37,758 nt of DNA from a virus. The notes beneath the pieces were generated by a model. The model did no database searches. It was not told where the DNA came from and saw only the letters and a program-made list of their open reading frames with translations. Each line of letters opens with the position of its first letter. Positions within the stretch are counted from its first letter, which is position 1. Shown one piece after another: positions 25,676-33,817 of this stretch. The DNA lies in IMG/VR virus record IMGVR_UViG_3300009548_000019, positions 1 to 37,758 of that record; one strand, written 5' to 3'. The position numbers were made by a program, and so were the translations under genes.

Positions 25676-25882
25676 TTATCCGCCCGCCTTATGCTTTTTC
25701 AGAACTGCTTGGTAGGCACCAACGGCTGCCGCCTTGCCTTTACTACGGGCTATTCTATCAAAGTTGCCCGTTGTCTTCGTGCGCCCAAGAGCCCGAACAG
25801 CAGCCCTCCCGTGGGCACCTTTCGGCTTATGCCCCTGACCCGGCTTCACTAAACCCTTTATTCCTGAGTGAAGGCTTGCCAT
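25676..25882 (-). CDS. Small basic structural-module protein (68 aa)
   Basis: The protein is Lys/Gly/Ala-rich with the segment GLVKPGQGHKPKGAHGRAA and a C-terminal helix rich in Lys. A GAGGGGAG ribosome binding site lies directly after motif copy 5. No family is recognised; the composition suits DNA binding or a head protein. Confidence 0.72.
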   Translation of the reverse strand: MASLHSGIKGLVKPGQGHKPKGAHGRAAVRALGRTKTTGNFDRIARSKGKAAAVGAYQAVLKKHKAGG

Positions 25883-25891
25883 AGTTCTCCC

Positions 25892-25919
25892 CTCACATAT
25901 GGCTCAATTAGTCGTTTTC
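25892..25919 (-). promoter_or_regulatory. Intergenic motif copy 5
   Basis: Same fixed-spacing consensus, ending in TGAGGGGAG, which doubles as the ribosome binding site of the 68-residue gene. Confidence 0.7.
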
Positions 25920-26158
25920 ACAGGAGATGGTTGGCACTTGGCGCATACTGGACCCGCTGGCGTCATAGCGAAGGTGCGAGTGACATGGCGACACGCTGAA
26001 CACGTCATCGCTGAAACAGGAGCAACCCCAGCCGCCACAGCGACGGGAGCCGCAGACTTCGCCCGCACCCGCCGGAGCCCCCAGTAAAGCCGTGCCGTCA
26101 GTCCCAGATTCGCAAATGATAGAATCGCCAGCCCTATCCAAATCGCATTGATGTCCAT
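25904..26158 (-). CDS. Small membrane protein with zinc-ribbon tail (84 aa)
   Basis: An N-terminal hydrophobic helix (about residues 5-25) is followed by a basic turn and a CSAC...CAKC pair that forms a cytoplasmic zinc ribbon. GAGGAG precedes the ATG. Its stop lies inside motif copy 5. No specific function is known to me. Confidence 0.75.
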   Translation of the reverse strand: MDINAIWIGLAILSFANLGLTARLYWGLRRVRAKSAAPVAVAAGVAPVSAMTCSACRHVTRTFAMTPAGPVCAKCQPSPVKTTN

Positions 26159-26167
26159 ATGCTCTCC

Positions 26168-26419
26168 TCAAACCCCGACGCCGATCATCAAACTGTTCGT
26201 CACTCCCGAAGGTGCAGCACTGGGACCTTTGATTAAGATATCCCCGTGGTGGTAAGATCCAAGTCCGCCCGTCCAACCGTTCGTCCCACTTGGAATTATC
26301 AAATCGAATTGTCCCTCGGTCACGTACATCGTCAAGCCTGTGGGCAACGTCACCACGAAACAGTCCGCTTTCAGGCAGTTGGGGTTGGCTTGCAATGCTG
26401 CTATCAGTCCTGCACTCAT
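26168..26419 (-). CDS. Small structural-module protein (83 aa)
   Basis: The start is ATG 26419, because the preceding 50-residue ORF ends at exactly this base (TAATG). The 83-residue product is beta-rich, with TLPTGLTMYVTEGQFD and a Gly-rich C-terminus. The longer frame from 26521 would overlap that small ORF. No family is recognised. Confidence 0.68.
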   Translation of the reverse strand: MSAGLIAALQANPNCLKADCFVVTLPTGLTMYVTEGQFDLIIPSGTNGWTGGLGSYHHGDILIKGPSAAPSGVTNSLMIGVGV

Positions 26420-26571
26420 TAAGCGTTTGATAAGGCACCTCTCTGACGCCACTCCAAAAGATTTGTCGCTGCCCGATTTGCTTGTGCGGCTCTTCGCTCG
26501 GGCGTCCAGCTCGCACGACACTTACTTATGTGCTCGGGCGAGCGATTTCTCTCCACTAGGTAGACGAACAT
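26419..26571 (-). CDS. Tiny basic ORF, possible remnant of a homing endonuclease C-terminus
   Basis: The 50-residue ORF runs from ATG 26571 (one base after the previous stop) to a TAA sharing its last base with the next ATG. The core SWTPERRAAQANRAATNLL is an Arg/Ala-rich helix like the C-terminal NUMOD-type helices of the nucleases here (compare IPWSAARRAAQ at the end of the GIY-YIG gene at 16735). It could be a decayed nuclease end or a genuine small gene. Confidence 0.5.
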   Translation of the reverse strand: MFVYLVERNRSPEHISKCRASWTPERRAAQANRAATNLLEWRQRGALSNA

Positions 26572-26572
26572 G

Positions 26573-27265
26573 TTAGGAGGCTCCGCAACCCATCATGCAC
26601 AATGCGCCGGGGATTCCTGGAAGCGCACCACCAGTCGCAATGAAAGCCGCAGCGGCAACTGCTCCATAGTAAGCCCCACCCCATGACATGCTTGCTGTGT
26701 AGCTCGTGCCTGTGCTGAAATTCTCACCTATAACGAAGTTGGTGTTGTCCACCAGTCGATTTGTAGCTCCATCGGTCAGGGCAATCGAGGTAGTACTGCT
26801 GCCCGCCATGGCTTCGATGATTAGTTCGCCAGCACCAACTAAACCAGTCAGAGCGTCGATGACAGTAGTACCGACCCCACTGGTGTTGTTGGCACTTTTG
26901 TCGAGAGAAAAACCAAACGTTCCGAACGAGTCTCCATATTCCAAAATTGCTTGCTGAATGTAGTATCCATGCGTCCCGTCCCACGTCATCGTGACGGTGT
27001 TCGGCCCGCTCGCGTTTGCACTGAGGCAATAGAAAATCTGGCAAGACTCACTAGCCGCGATTCCCGAATTGGTAAGAGCAACCCAAGTGTTGCCTTGTGT
27101 GTCTGTGACTGTGTAGGCGGGGTCACCTGTGCCGGGATAGAAGTACTGAGCAACACAAATCAGCAGGTTGCCCTTCGTCACATCATTTGGATACGTCTGC
27201 GACGTTGAAGTGGCATATGTATACGATGGGGGCGCAATGCCTTGAACGTAGTGGGGTGTGGGCAT
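26573..27265 (-). CDS. Fibre-module protein sharing a domain with two neighbours
   Basis: The 230-residue protein is one beta domain: TKGNLLICVAQYF, a DTQGNTWV turn, WDGTHGYYIQQAILEYG and a Gly-rich C-terminus ending in MMGCGAS. The same domain type occurs in the 568-residue protein and inside the 905-residue protein. There is no obvious Shine-Dalgarno sequence; the ATG follows the previous stop by six bases. A virion surface or adhesin role is inferred. Confidence 0.78.
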   Translation of the reverse strand: MPTPHYVQGIAPPSYTYATSTSQTYPNDVTKGNLLICVAQYFYPGTGDPAYTVTDTQGNTWVALTNSGIAASESCQIFYCLSANASGPNTVTMTWDGTHGYYIQQAILEYGDSFGTFGFSLDKSANNTSGVGTTVIDALTGLVGAGELIIEAMAGSSTTSIALTDGATNRLVDNTNFVIGENFSTGTSYTASMSWGGAYYGAVAAAAFIATGGALPGIPGALCMMGCGAS

Positions 27266-27271
27266 GGGTGT

Positions 27272-29989
27272 TTACACGTACAAAGTTGTCAGCACCAGTC
27301 CGGTTGATGGAGCCGCCGAACTGGTCGGGCTGGTCGAAACTGCAATAGCAATACCTGTCGAGAACGCAAGTCCGTTCGGGAACGACACGTTGGACCCAGC
27401 ACCAGCGGGAAGTCCTTTTTGGAAAAGTAGGACAGTCGTCGCGCCAATTGTGCCCGGCGTGGTCGTGGTGTTATACAGGAACACGTAGACCGGAACTGCG
27501 TTCGGGTTGAAGTAATCGAAGCCGTACACTGTTCCTGCGCTGCTCTTGATGTTCACGGATGTGGTCAAAGCCTGTGAAACAGCCGAAGACATGGCGGGCA
27601 ATGTGGTCTGAACGGCAAACGTGCCCGTGTTCGTTACCGCTATCGTCTGTGATGCCGCAACGTTGACCGTGCCAATGACCTTGGTCGTTTCGGCAGCAAG
27701 CGTAGCTTGAACCGCGAACGTGCCCGCATTCGTAACCGCGCCGCTTGGCAAGGATGCGATGGAAACAGGCAGGGCCGTTCCGCTGGCGATACCTTGCACA
27801 GTCAAGACCGCCGTGCCGGACGAACCCGCAGTGCCGCCGCCAGCTATAATCCAAGGTGATGTACCTTGGTTCACTGTGCCGATGACTTTAGTAGTCTCAG
27901 CGTTCAAAGTCGCGGTGATGGCCCCCGAGTCAACTACAGTTTTGAGGTTACCTGCGGAGTCCAGTTGCAACGGCAGCGTTTGACCATTCGTCGGCGACGG
28001 AGCCGAAGAATTATAGATACCGCCTGCGATGAGAGTGTAGCTCGGCGCAGTGCCGGGAGTCGTACCCGACATATCCGCCCCGTCCAGTGTTGGCATAGAG
28101 CGTGTGCCAATCTTAATCGGCTGCAAGTTTCCAAACGCATCCAAGATACCGATTTCGGTTGCATACAGCGGACTCGGATTGTTCACGAGAGAGACAGACG
28201 GGTTCGCTGCGATCTGCACCGCCGCTTGAGCCTTGAACGCAATCATAGAACCTGATGCAGCCCCGCTTGCGGCTACGCTCAGTTGCGAGAGGAACAAGTT
28301 CGCAGTCGTATTCAACGTGTGGATTGAACTGACGAGTGTCAGTGCGGAATTGCCCAAAACCGCTTCGTTCTTCACGTCAATGATGTACGGATACGGTGTC
28401 GCAGCCGCCATGTTGCCAGATGGACCAAGAGCGAAGTGACTGAGGTTCTGCCCTGCCGTACCTGCGAAGAAGCAAAGAACCAAATCGTTTGACTGTATCG
28501 GCGATACGTATTCGTCGAGAACTGTTGATTCGCCTGTTCCTTGCGAGGAGTTTATCCAGTCAGTGAGAACCCCCTGCGTGAGAATGCCTTGAATTTCGTA
28601 CGCTATCAAAGCAACCGCGCCGCTGGCACCCGGCGTGACGGTGATGGTATCGGGGAGAGCAGGCACTACACCAGTAGATTGAATCGTAGAAACCGCCACG
28701 ACGTATGCAGCGAGTCCGGCACCGCCCGGTTGGCTATCAAGGTTATTCCACACGCCGCTCAAACTATCAGCGATTGTTGGAAGTGCGGCATCTGAAGATG
28801 CGACGGCGAAAACCACGAGGACGTTGCCATACGTAACAGGCAGCGGGAACGTATACGTGAGGGTACTGACACTGCCGCCTGAAACAGCATATCCGACCTG
28901 CACGACGTTCGGCGTGGTCGGCGTGGTGATGGTTTCCAATCGTCCCGAGTCATCAACACCGACGTTTTGATAGTTTCCCTGAAAATCTCGCCCTGCGATA
29001 ACGGACTTAGTCAAAACAGCAAGCGCCTCGTCATCAAGAGGAGCCGAAATTGGTACAGTGTCGTCGGTCACGCCCGCAGCCCAGCAAGCGGTGGTCATTG
29101 AAATGGTAGATGTGTTTGCGGCATTCGCCACATCAATCTGCATGCTCCAATCGGTCGTGTATGCATACGGAGCAGTCAGCGTGTTCGGAAATCGGAACGT
29201 GTGCATCGTTACCCAAACGCCATCAGGTGCAAACACTTCAAGAACGACAGGAGCCGTTCCAAACCATGCACCATGAATTCGGAAAATGTTCAACTTAGTA
29301 AGGTCTAGGGCAACCGGCGTACCACCGCTCGTAAACGGAGAATTCGCTTCACCTGTGCATTTATCGCCATTGAAAGAAGCCCGAGCCACTTGCGTAGCAG
29401 ACGAGTTTTGGTATTGAGTGAATCCCCATGTTGTACCTTCCCAACCAACCCAAAAACCATCAGTCGCATTATAAGGTCCGATTCGTTGAGTGGAGTTGGC
29501 TGCTCCCGCAGTAAACGACGCCGTGAATTCGGCGTACCATTCGTGACCCGGATGATATTGAATCGTCTGCGCCGATGTACCGTTGCAGTCTTGACTTCCT
29601 TCGGTGACTGTATAGACGGCTTGTCCATCAGACTGCGTCGGAGCAACGGTGCCAGAACCCGTCACAGAGTTTGTGATGTAGTCGGAGTCAAACGTCTGAG
29701 AGAAATTGATTGCGATTTGATTATAGCGTCCAACAGCTACGATGTCCCCGAGTACGTTCTCTGACCGCTGGTGCGTTCGCAGTCCGCCATCTAAATCTAC
29801 GCTGAGCGTTGTCAGGTCACCGTTTGTTTTTCCGGGGCGATTAAACGTAGCAGTCGCAACGAGAGCGCCGATGTTATTTGTAGATGGGGCAGCGTTGTTG
29901 TCAGTCAGAGTTCCGATAATCGGAAGCGGATTTGGGATGGAGCCGCCGCTCTTGCTGCCGCCTTGACCGATAATGACTGAATTTGACAC
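27272..29989 (-). CDS. Large modular fibre-type structural protein (905 aa)
   Basis: The start is GTG 29989, with GAGG five bases upstream. Modules in order: an N-terminal region with Asn/Gly-rich linker and DGGLRTHQ segment; a concanavalin/LamG-like domain (about 90-310) with FWVGWEG and WGFTQYQNSS; the shared beta domain (about 365-590); then tandem repeats containing TKVIGTVN and GTFAVQ (about 700-810) and a C-terminal beta domain with YGFDYFNP. This composition is typical of phage fibre or adhesin proteins. The preceding gene is a homing endonuclease. Confidence 0.82.
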   Translation of the reverse strand: MSNSVIIGQGGSKSGGSIPNPLPIIGTLTDNNAAPSTNNIGALVATATFNRPGKTNGDLTTLSVDLDGGLRTHQRSENVLGDIVAVGRYNQIAINFSQTFDSDYITNSVTGSGTVAPTQSDGQAVYTVTEGSQDCNGTSAQTIQYHPGHEWYAEFTASFTAGAANSTQRIGPYNATDGFWVGWEGTTWGFTQYQNSSATQVARASFNGDKCTGEANSPFTSGGTPVALDLTKLNIFRIHGAWFGTAPVVLEVFAPDGVWVTMHTFRFPNTLTAPYAYTTDWSMQIDVANAANTSTISMTTACWAAGVTDDTVPISAPLDDEALAVLTKSVIAGRDFQGNYQNVGVDDSGRLETITTPTTPNVVQVGYAVSGGSVSTLTYTFPLPVTYGNVLVVFAVASSDAALPTIADSLSGVWNNLDSQPGGAGLAAYVVAVSTIQSTGVVPALPDTITVTPGASGAVALIAYEIQGILTQGVLTDWINSSQGTGESTVLDEYVSPIQSNDLVLCFFAGTAGQNLSHFALGPSGNMAAATPYPYIIDVKNEAVLGNSALTLVSSIHTLNTTANLFLSQLSVAASGAASGSMIAFKAQAAVQIAANPSVSLVNNPSPLYATEIGILDAFGNLQPIKIGTRSMPTLDGADMSGTTPGTAPSYTLIAGGIYNSSAPSPTNGQTLPLQLDSAGNLKTVVDSGAITATLNAETTKVIGTVNQGTSPWIIAGGGTAGSSGTAVLTVQGIASGTALPVSIASLPSGAVTNAGTFAVQATLAAETTKVIGTVNVAASQTIAVTNTGTFAVQTTLPAMSSAVSQALTTSVNIKSSAGTVYGFDYFNPNAVPVYVFLYNTTTTPGTIGATTVLLFQKGLPAGAGSNVSFPNGLAFSTGIAIAVSTSPTSSAAPSTGLVLTTLYV

Positions 29990-29990
29990 G

Positions 29991-30536
29991 TTATCCTCGC
30001 TTGTTCGCTAATTTCTTTTGTGCCCACCACGCTGTTACCCGAGCCGCTGTTTTGTCTCGGCGTGCGAGATGGCTTGCGGACATCTTTGCTTTAATCTCCG
30101 GCGTCATTTCGTACAACTTCCGCCCAGTTAAGGTCGCTGATATTTTGTCTCTCCACGTAATCTGACGACCGAGATGACTCTCACGGAGTGCTCGCTTAGT
30201 GGCGTCAGACTGGGCATGACCGGGTTTCCCTTTCTTCGCTACACTCATCCGTCGTTTGGCAGCATCCGTATGCCGAAGTCCCACAAGTCCTTCGCCGCCG
30301 TTTGTGAAGTTATGCAAACACCCGGTGCCCAAATCCCGACGCCCGAACAAGTCAATCAAAGCAGTCTCAGACTCAAATGCTTCTGCTTCGCTCAGCATCG
30401 GAAACACCAAAATCCGAGACTTGTCTACAGGCGGATATAGACGTTTGTGTCGAACAAACGCCCTATTTCCAAATCCCTTTCCGGCGTAGTAGGGAGACCC
30501 ATCACATCGAAGCCATAGATATGAATAAAAGCCCAT
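29991..30536 (-). CDS. GIY-YIG-type homing endonuclease
   Basis: The 181-residue protein starts with FYSYLWL and PYYAGKGFGNRA, the GIY-YIG pair in degenerate form. ESETALIDLFGRRDLGTG and NFTNGGEGLVG follow as the Glu helix and loop, then NUMOD3-like segments (SDATKRALRESHLGR). The ATG shares a base with the previous stop (TAATG). It sits between a small basic gene and the large fibre gene. Confidence 0.87.
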   Translation of the reverse strand: MGFYSYLWLRCDGSPYYAGKGFGNRAFVRHKRLYPPVDKSRILVFPMLSEAEAFESETALIDLFGRRDLGTGCLHNFTNGGEGLVGLRHTDAAKRRMSVAKKGKPGHAQSDATKRALRESHLGRQITWRDKISATLTGRKLYEMTPEIKAKMSASHLARRDKTAARVTAWWAQKKLANKRG

Positions 30537-30724
30537 TATCGTTTCTTTCCGAGAGCACTAATGCCCTTTTTCATCGGCACATGGGCACCAGCCGCCCGAG
30601 CTTTACTCAAAGCGATAGCGATCATCTGCTTTCGCTGACCCGCCGGAGACTTGCTTTTCTTCACGGTTGAAGGCTTGTTGTGAAACACTTCGTGAAAAGC
30701 GTTCGCCACGATTTTACTTGCCAT
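30536..30724 (-). CDS. Small basic phage protein (62 aa)
   Basis: The start is ATG 30724, overlapping the end of the HNH gene by 11 bases. The segment AGQRKQMIAIALSKARAAG is a pattern seen in small phage and bacterial proteins, often before KK-rich tails. It is probably DNA- or RNA-binding. The next gene starts at its stop. Confidence 0.72.
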   Translation of the reverse strand: MASKIVANAFHEVFHNKPSTVKKSKSPAGQRKQMIAIALSKARAAGAHVPMKKGISALGKKR

Positions 30725-31115
30725 AAGCACTTCCCCTTTGATGCGGGCAGAAGCCCCAAATCCCAATCGCCATATTGCAGTTGTGGCACATCACTCTGAA
30801 ACCCTCAGGCCAATTGTGCCGCTTCAGCCACTTATAAAAATTGACACCGCCTTTTAACTTGACCATTCGGCGATGTTGGTTTCCATTCCCAGCCTCATGG
30901 TCAATCGCCAAAAACTCTACGATGATTTCCCCGCAGCAGGCGCATTCCCCGCCGTAGTGATAAATCGCTTCGAGTTTAATCGCTCGATTGCGACGACGGC
31001 AGCCCTCGTTCGTTTGGGCTCTATGACTATACCCATATGCCAACCGTTTATCTCGATGTTTCAAATAACACCGATGGTTAGCTGCTCTTTGAATCTCAAC
31101 TGACCGGCTTGGCAT
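30714..31115 (-). CDS. HNH homing endonuclease
   Basis: The 133-residue protein has a basic N-terminus and the HNH core: CACCGE, LAIDHEAGNGNQHRR, FYKWLKRHNWPEGFRVMCHNCN and GFCPHQ. This is a family common in free-standing phage nuclease genes. GAGGACG precedes the ATG, which overlaps the previous gene by 20 bases. Confidence 0.92.
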   Translation of the reverse strand: MPSRSVEIQRAANHRCYLKHRDKRLAYGYSHRAQTNEGCRRRNRAIKLEAIYHYGGECACCGEIIVEFLAIDHEAGNGNQHRRMVKLKGGVNFYKWLKRHNWPEGFRVMCHNCNMAIGIWGFCPHQRGSAYGK

Positions 31116-31407
31116 CGTCCTCGCTCTTCAACGGGGGTCGAACGTACCGACAGCACCCGTGCTCCATATCAATCTTGACAACAGGACGCCCATCAATCAA
31201 AACCAGTTTATCTTGCAACAATTCATCCCCAACCACCTTCGGGTGGATACAGAAAGGCTCGTCGCTTTTGGTCTTATGGATGCAGTCTTCACAGTGATAG
31301 GGTCCGCCAGTGGCATACCCCGAGCAAGGCGTGCCGGTTTCGTCCAGAATGGAGCCAAGCCGAGGCTGTCCAAGCGCTTCCGTGCCCGGAATGAGGGAAT
31401 CAGACAT
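31096..31407 (-). CDS. Cys-rich putative zinc-binding protein (103 aa)
   Basis: An acidic protein with CEDC, a His-rich spacer with FCIHP, and a CC pair near VKIDMEHGCC, suggesting a small metal-binding fold. GAGAGAGG precedes the ATG. It follows motif copy 6 and lies between the small terminase and an HNH gene. Similar Cys-rich small proteins occur near terminase genes in some phages; the function is unknown. Confidence 0.8.
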   Translation of the reverse strand: MSDSLIPGTEALGQPRLGSILDETGTPCSGYATGGPYHCEDCIHKTKSDEPFCIHPKVVGDELLQDKLVLIDGRPVVKIDMEHGCCRYVRPPLKSEDDAKPVS

Positions 31408-31419
31408 AGTTATGCCTCT

Positions 31420-31447
31420 CTCACATAAGGCGAGAAAAGTCTGATTC
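31420..31447 (-). promoter_or_regulatory. Intergenic motif copy 6
   Basis: Same fixed-spacing consensus, filling the gap between the small terminase stop and the Cys-rich gene. It is the most upstream of the six copies. Confidence 0.7.
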
Positions 31448-31939
31448 TTAGAAGTTTACTTTGCCGAATTTGTCGGGTTTAGGCTCTTTCACGCCGGGGG
31501 GCGTCTTGGGCTTCTTTTTGCTCTCTTCAAGCACGTCCTGAGGGATGATTCCGGGGGATTGGTGGTTCGGAATTCGGTTCGCAAGACCGAGAACATCACA
31601 TTTCAGCTTTAGCGCATACAGTTGAGCCATCGTCAGTTTCTTGTTGTTGATGGCTCGGTCAATCGCCACGAGGAGTTCCTCGGTCGGCGTGGCTTGGAAG
31701 TGCCGATTGAGCACCGCTATGATTCGGATGTTCCCCATGATGGCGTACGACATGATGCGAGCTACTTCCAGCGTTTTGCAGTTGTACGCCGTCCGCACAG
31801 CCTGCACCGCATCGTAGTGCCCATCTGCGAGCCCGCCCGCAACATAAGTCGAGACAAATAGCTGCTGCTTCTGGGTCAACTTCAGATACTCCGAAGTCGC
31901 CTGCAATTCGTCTAACGGCATTTTTGATTTGTCGCTCAT
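31448..31939 (-). CDS. terS: Terminase small subunit
   Basis: The start is ATG 31939, inside the GroES stop (ATGA), with GGAGAAG upstream; 163 residues. The N-terminal helix-turn-helix region reads LTQKQQLFVSTYVAGG and AVRTAYNCK, typical of small terminases that recognise packaging sites. Helices at about 60-115 would oligomerise the ring, and a Lys/Pro-rich tail ends the protein. It lies far from the large terminase, separated by the fibre genes. Confidence 0.82.
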   Translation of the reverse strand: MSDKSKMPLDELQATSEYLKLTQKQQLFVSTYVAGGLADGHYDAVQAVRTAYNCKTLEVARIMSYAIMGNIRIIAVLNRHFQATPTEELLVAIDRAINNKKLTMAQLYALKLKCDVLGLANRIPNHQSPGIIPQDVLEESKKKPKTPPGVKEPKPDKFGKVNF

Positions 31940-32229
31940 ACGACTTCTCCCTCTGTTTTTTCCCGAACCCAACCTTCAATCGCATCTTCTCTTAGAATCC
32001 TGAACTCAACGCCCTCAATGGCTACCATCTTCCCGGCGTACGGACCATAGAGCACAATCTCTCTCGGCTTCACCCGCTCCTGTGAGAGCGGCCCCACGGA
32101 GACCACTGTGCCATATGCCATGTCTTTCTCTCTAACGTTCCCGGGCAACTCGATGTCGTCGATGGTTGTCAAGCGAGCGCTGTCAATCACAAGAATGCGG
32201 TCTTGTGCCGGTTCAATAAACTTAGCCAT
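31936..32229 (-). CDS. groES: Phage GroES-type co-chaperonin
   Basis: The 97-residue protein equals E. coli GroES in length. It starts at ATG 32229, overlapping the GroEL stop by eight bases. The first strand has DRILVIDSAR, then a mobile-loop region around DDIELPGN (where bacterial GroES has GGIVL), then GTVVSVGP, KPREIVLYGPYAG and a final strand EFRILREDAIEGWV. The overlap suggests coupled translation with GroEL to keep the two proteins in proportion. Confidence 0.9.
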   Translation of the reverse strand: MAKFIEPAQDRILVIDSARLTTIDDIELPGNVREKDMAYGTVVSVGPLSQERVKPREIVLYGPYAGKMVAIEGVEFRILREDAIEGWVREKTEGEVV

Positions 32230-33817
32230 TAATTTTCTCCGTGAATTTTTCCGCAACACACGCACCCATAGTGAGGATGCTGCACGATACTGCCGCCGCG
32301 TTTCGCAGCGATTCCACCACAACTTTTACGGGGTCAATGATGCCCGTCTCTAACAGGTTTTCAAAATTTCCTGTCAAGGCATTGTATCCCCGGTCAGGAG
32401 TCGCCAGAATTTGGTTCAACATCAACTGCCGGTCAATGCCTGCGTTCTCCGCAATCTGCTGCACCACGGACTGACACGCTTCAAGAACAACCCGAAGCCC
32501 CGCAGCCTCTTCATCTGCATCATCAATACCCAGCGTGTAAATTGCCGGTCGAGCCTGCATCAAAGCCATCCCACCGCCTGCAACGACGCCGGATTCAATC
32601 GCCGCTCTCGCTGCCGACATTGCGTCAATGACCCGGTCTCGCTTCTCTTCCATCTCGGTGACCGTAACGCCGCCAACCTTGATGACTGTGATGCCGCCAA
32701 GCAGGGCAGCAAGCCGACGCTTCAGGACTACCTTCTCGCCGGGAGCCGCCGTCTCCATCGCCGTGCGAATGGAATCCACTCGCCCTTTAAGAATCGCTTG
32801 GTCTCCTTTGCCTTCAAGAATCTGCGTCTTGCTCATCGTCGTCACAACTTTGCGAGCGGAACCCAACTGAGCGACTTTGATGCTTTCAATCTTCAGCCCC
32901 ATGTCCTCGGTGTACGCCACGCCGCCGGTCAATGCAGCGATATCGCCCATCAAATCCTTTCGGGTCTGACCATATGCTTCCATGCGTACCGCAATCAACG
33001 GCAACGCTAATCGGATTTTATTGTTAATCAGAACAGCCAGTGCTTCTTGCTCGTACCCGCCTGCAATGATAATCAGCGGGGTTCCTGATTCTTTTATCTG
33101 TGCGAGAATCGGCACCAGCGACTTCGCCGTCGCAATCACGCCTTCCCACAGAAGTATCTTGCAGTTGAGAAGTTCGGCTTTCACTTCCTCGGGATGCGTG
33201 ATGAACGCTGCCGAAATCAAATTTGATTTGTCCAACTCCAAGCCTGCAACAGTCTCAACATACGTCTCGGACGTAGATGAAGGCTCAGCAGTCACCACAC
33301 CGTCTCGCCCTGCCTTCTCAACCGCACCCGCTACGAGTTGACCGATAGAGGTATCTCCATGAGCCGACACTGTCGCTACTTGAAACAGTTGCTTCCCCTC
33401 AACCCGTACCGCCATGTCCTGAAGCTGGTCAATCACAGCGGTCGTAGCTTTGTGAATTCCCCGCTCCATTGCCATCGGATTCGCGCCGTTGGAAATTGCG
33501 TGAAAGCCCGCATGTATCATTGACTGTGCGATCACGATAGCGGCGGTGGTTCCATCTCCGACTGCGTTATCAGTCTTCTGTGCAGCCTCACGAATAAGGT
33601 CTGCACCCATTTGCTCGGTTGGGTCTGACGGGTCGGCATAATTGGAAACTGTAACTCCATCCCTCGTAACTTTTGGCGATTGTCCAAGCGCCCGCTGACC
33701 GAGGATGCAATTGCGCCCTCGGGGTCCCTCGGTAATCTTCACCGCGTCGGCGAGGAAATCTACCCCTCGCATGAGCGCCTGTCGTGCGTCAGGACCGTGT
33801 CTGATATCTTTGCTCAT
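32222..33817 (-). CDS. groEL: Phage GroEL-type chaperonin
   Basis: The 531-residue group I chaperonin has GPRGRN (31-36), TRDGVTV with D53, VGDGTT with D88, an apical domain, VVAGGG, and GIIDPVKVVVESLRNAA near the C-terminus. The conserved Asp before AARAAIESG is retained, so ATPase function looks intact. The usual APGFG segment of the apical domain reads MEAYG, and the C-terminal GGM tail is absent (the protein ends EKING). The gene overlaps the upstream small gene by 29 bases. It would fold phage proteins, plausibly capsid or giant proteins. Confidence 0.96.
   Translation of the reverse strand: MSKDIRHGPDARQALMRGVDFLADAVKITEGPRGRNCILGQRALGQSPKVTRDGVTVSNYADPSDPTEQMGADLIREAAQKTDNAVGDGTTAAIVIAQSMIHAGFHAISNGANPMAMERGIHKATTAVIDQLQDMAVRVEGKQLFQVATVSAHGDTSIGQLVAGAVEKAGRDGVVTAEPSSTSETYVETVAGLELDKSNLISAAFITHPEEVKAELLNCKILLWEGVIATAKSLVPILAQIKESGTPLIIIAGGYEQEALAVLINNKIRLALPLIAVRMEAYGQTRKDLMGDIAALTGGVAYTEDMGLKIESIKVAQLGSARKVVTTMSKTQILEGKGDQAILKGRVDSIRTAMETAAPGEKVVLKRRLAALLGGITVIKVGGVTVTEMEEKRDRVIDAMSAARAAIESGVVAGGGMALMQARPAIYTLGIDDADEEAAGLRVVLEACQSVVQQIAENAGIDRQLMLNQILATPDRGYNALTGNFENLLETGIIDPVKVVVESLRNAAAVSCSILTMGACVAEKFTEKING

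Noticed and set aside
25908-26516. 202-residue minus-strand frame
   Set aside because: It overlaps three genes with better starts and coupled junctions and has shadow-like composition.
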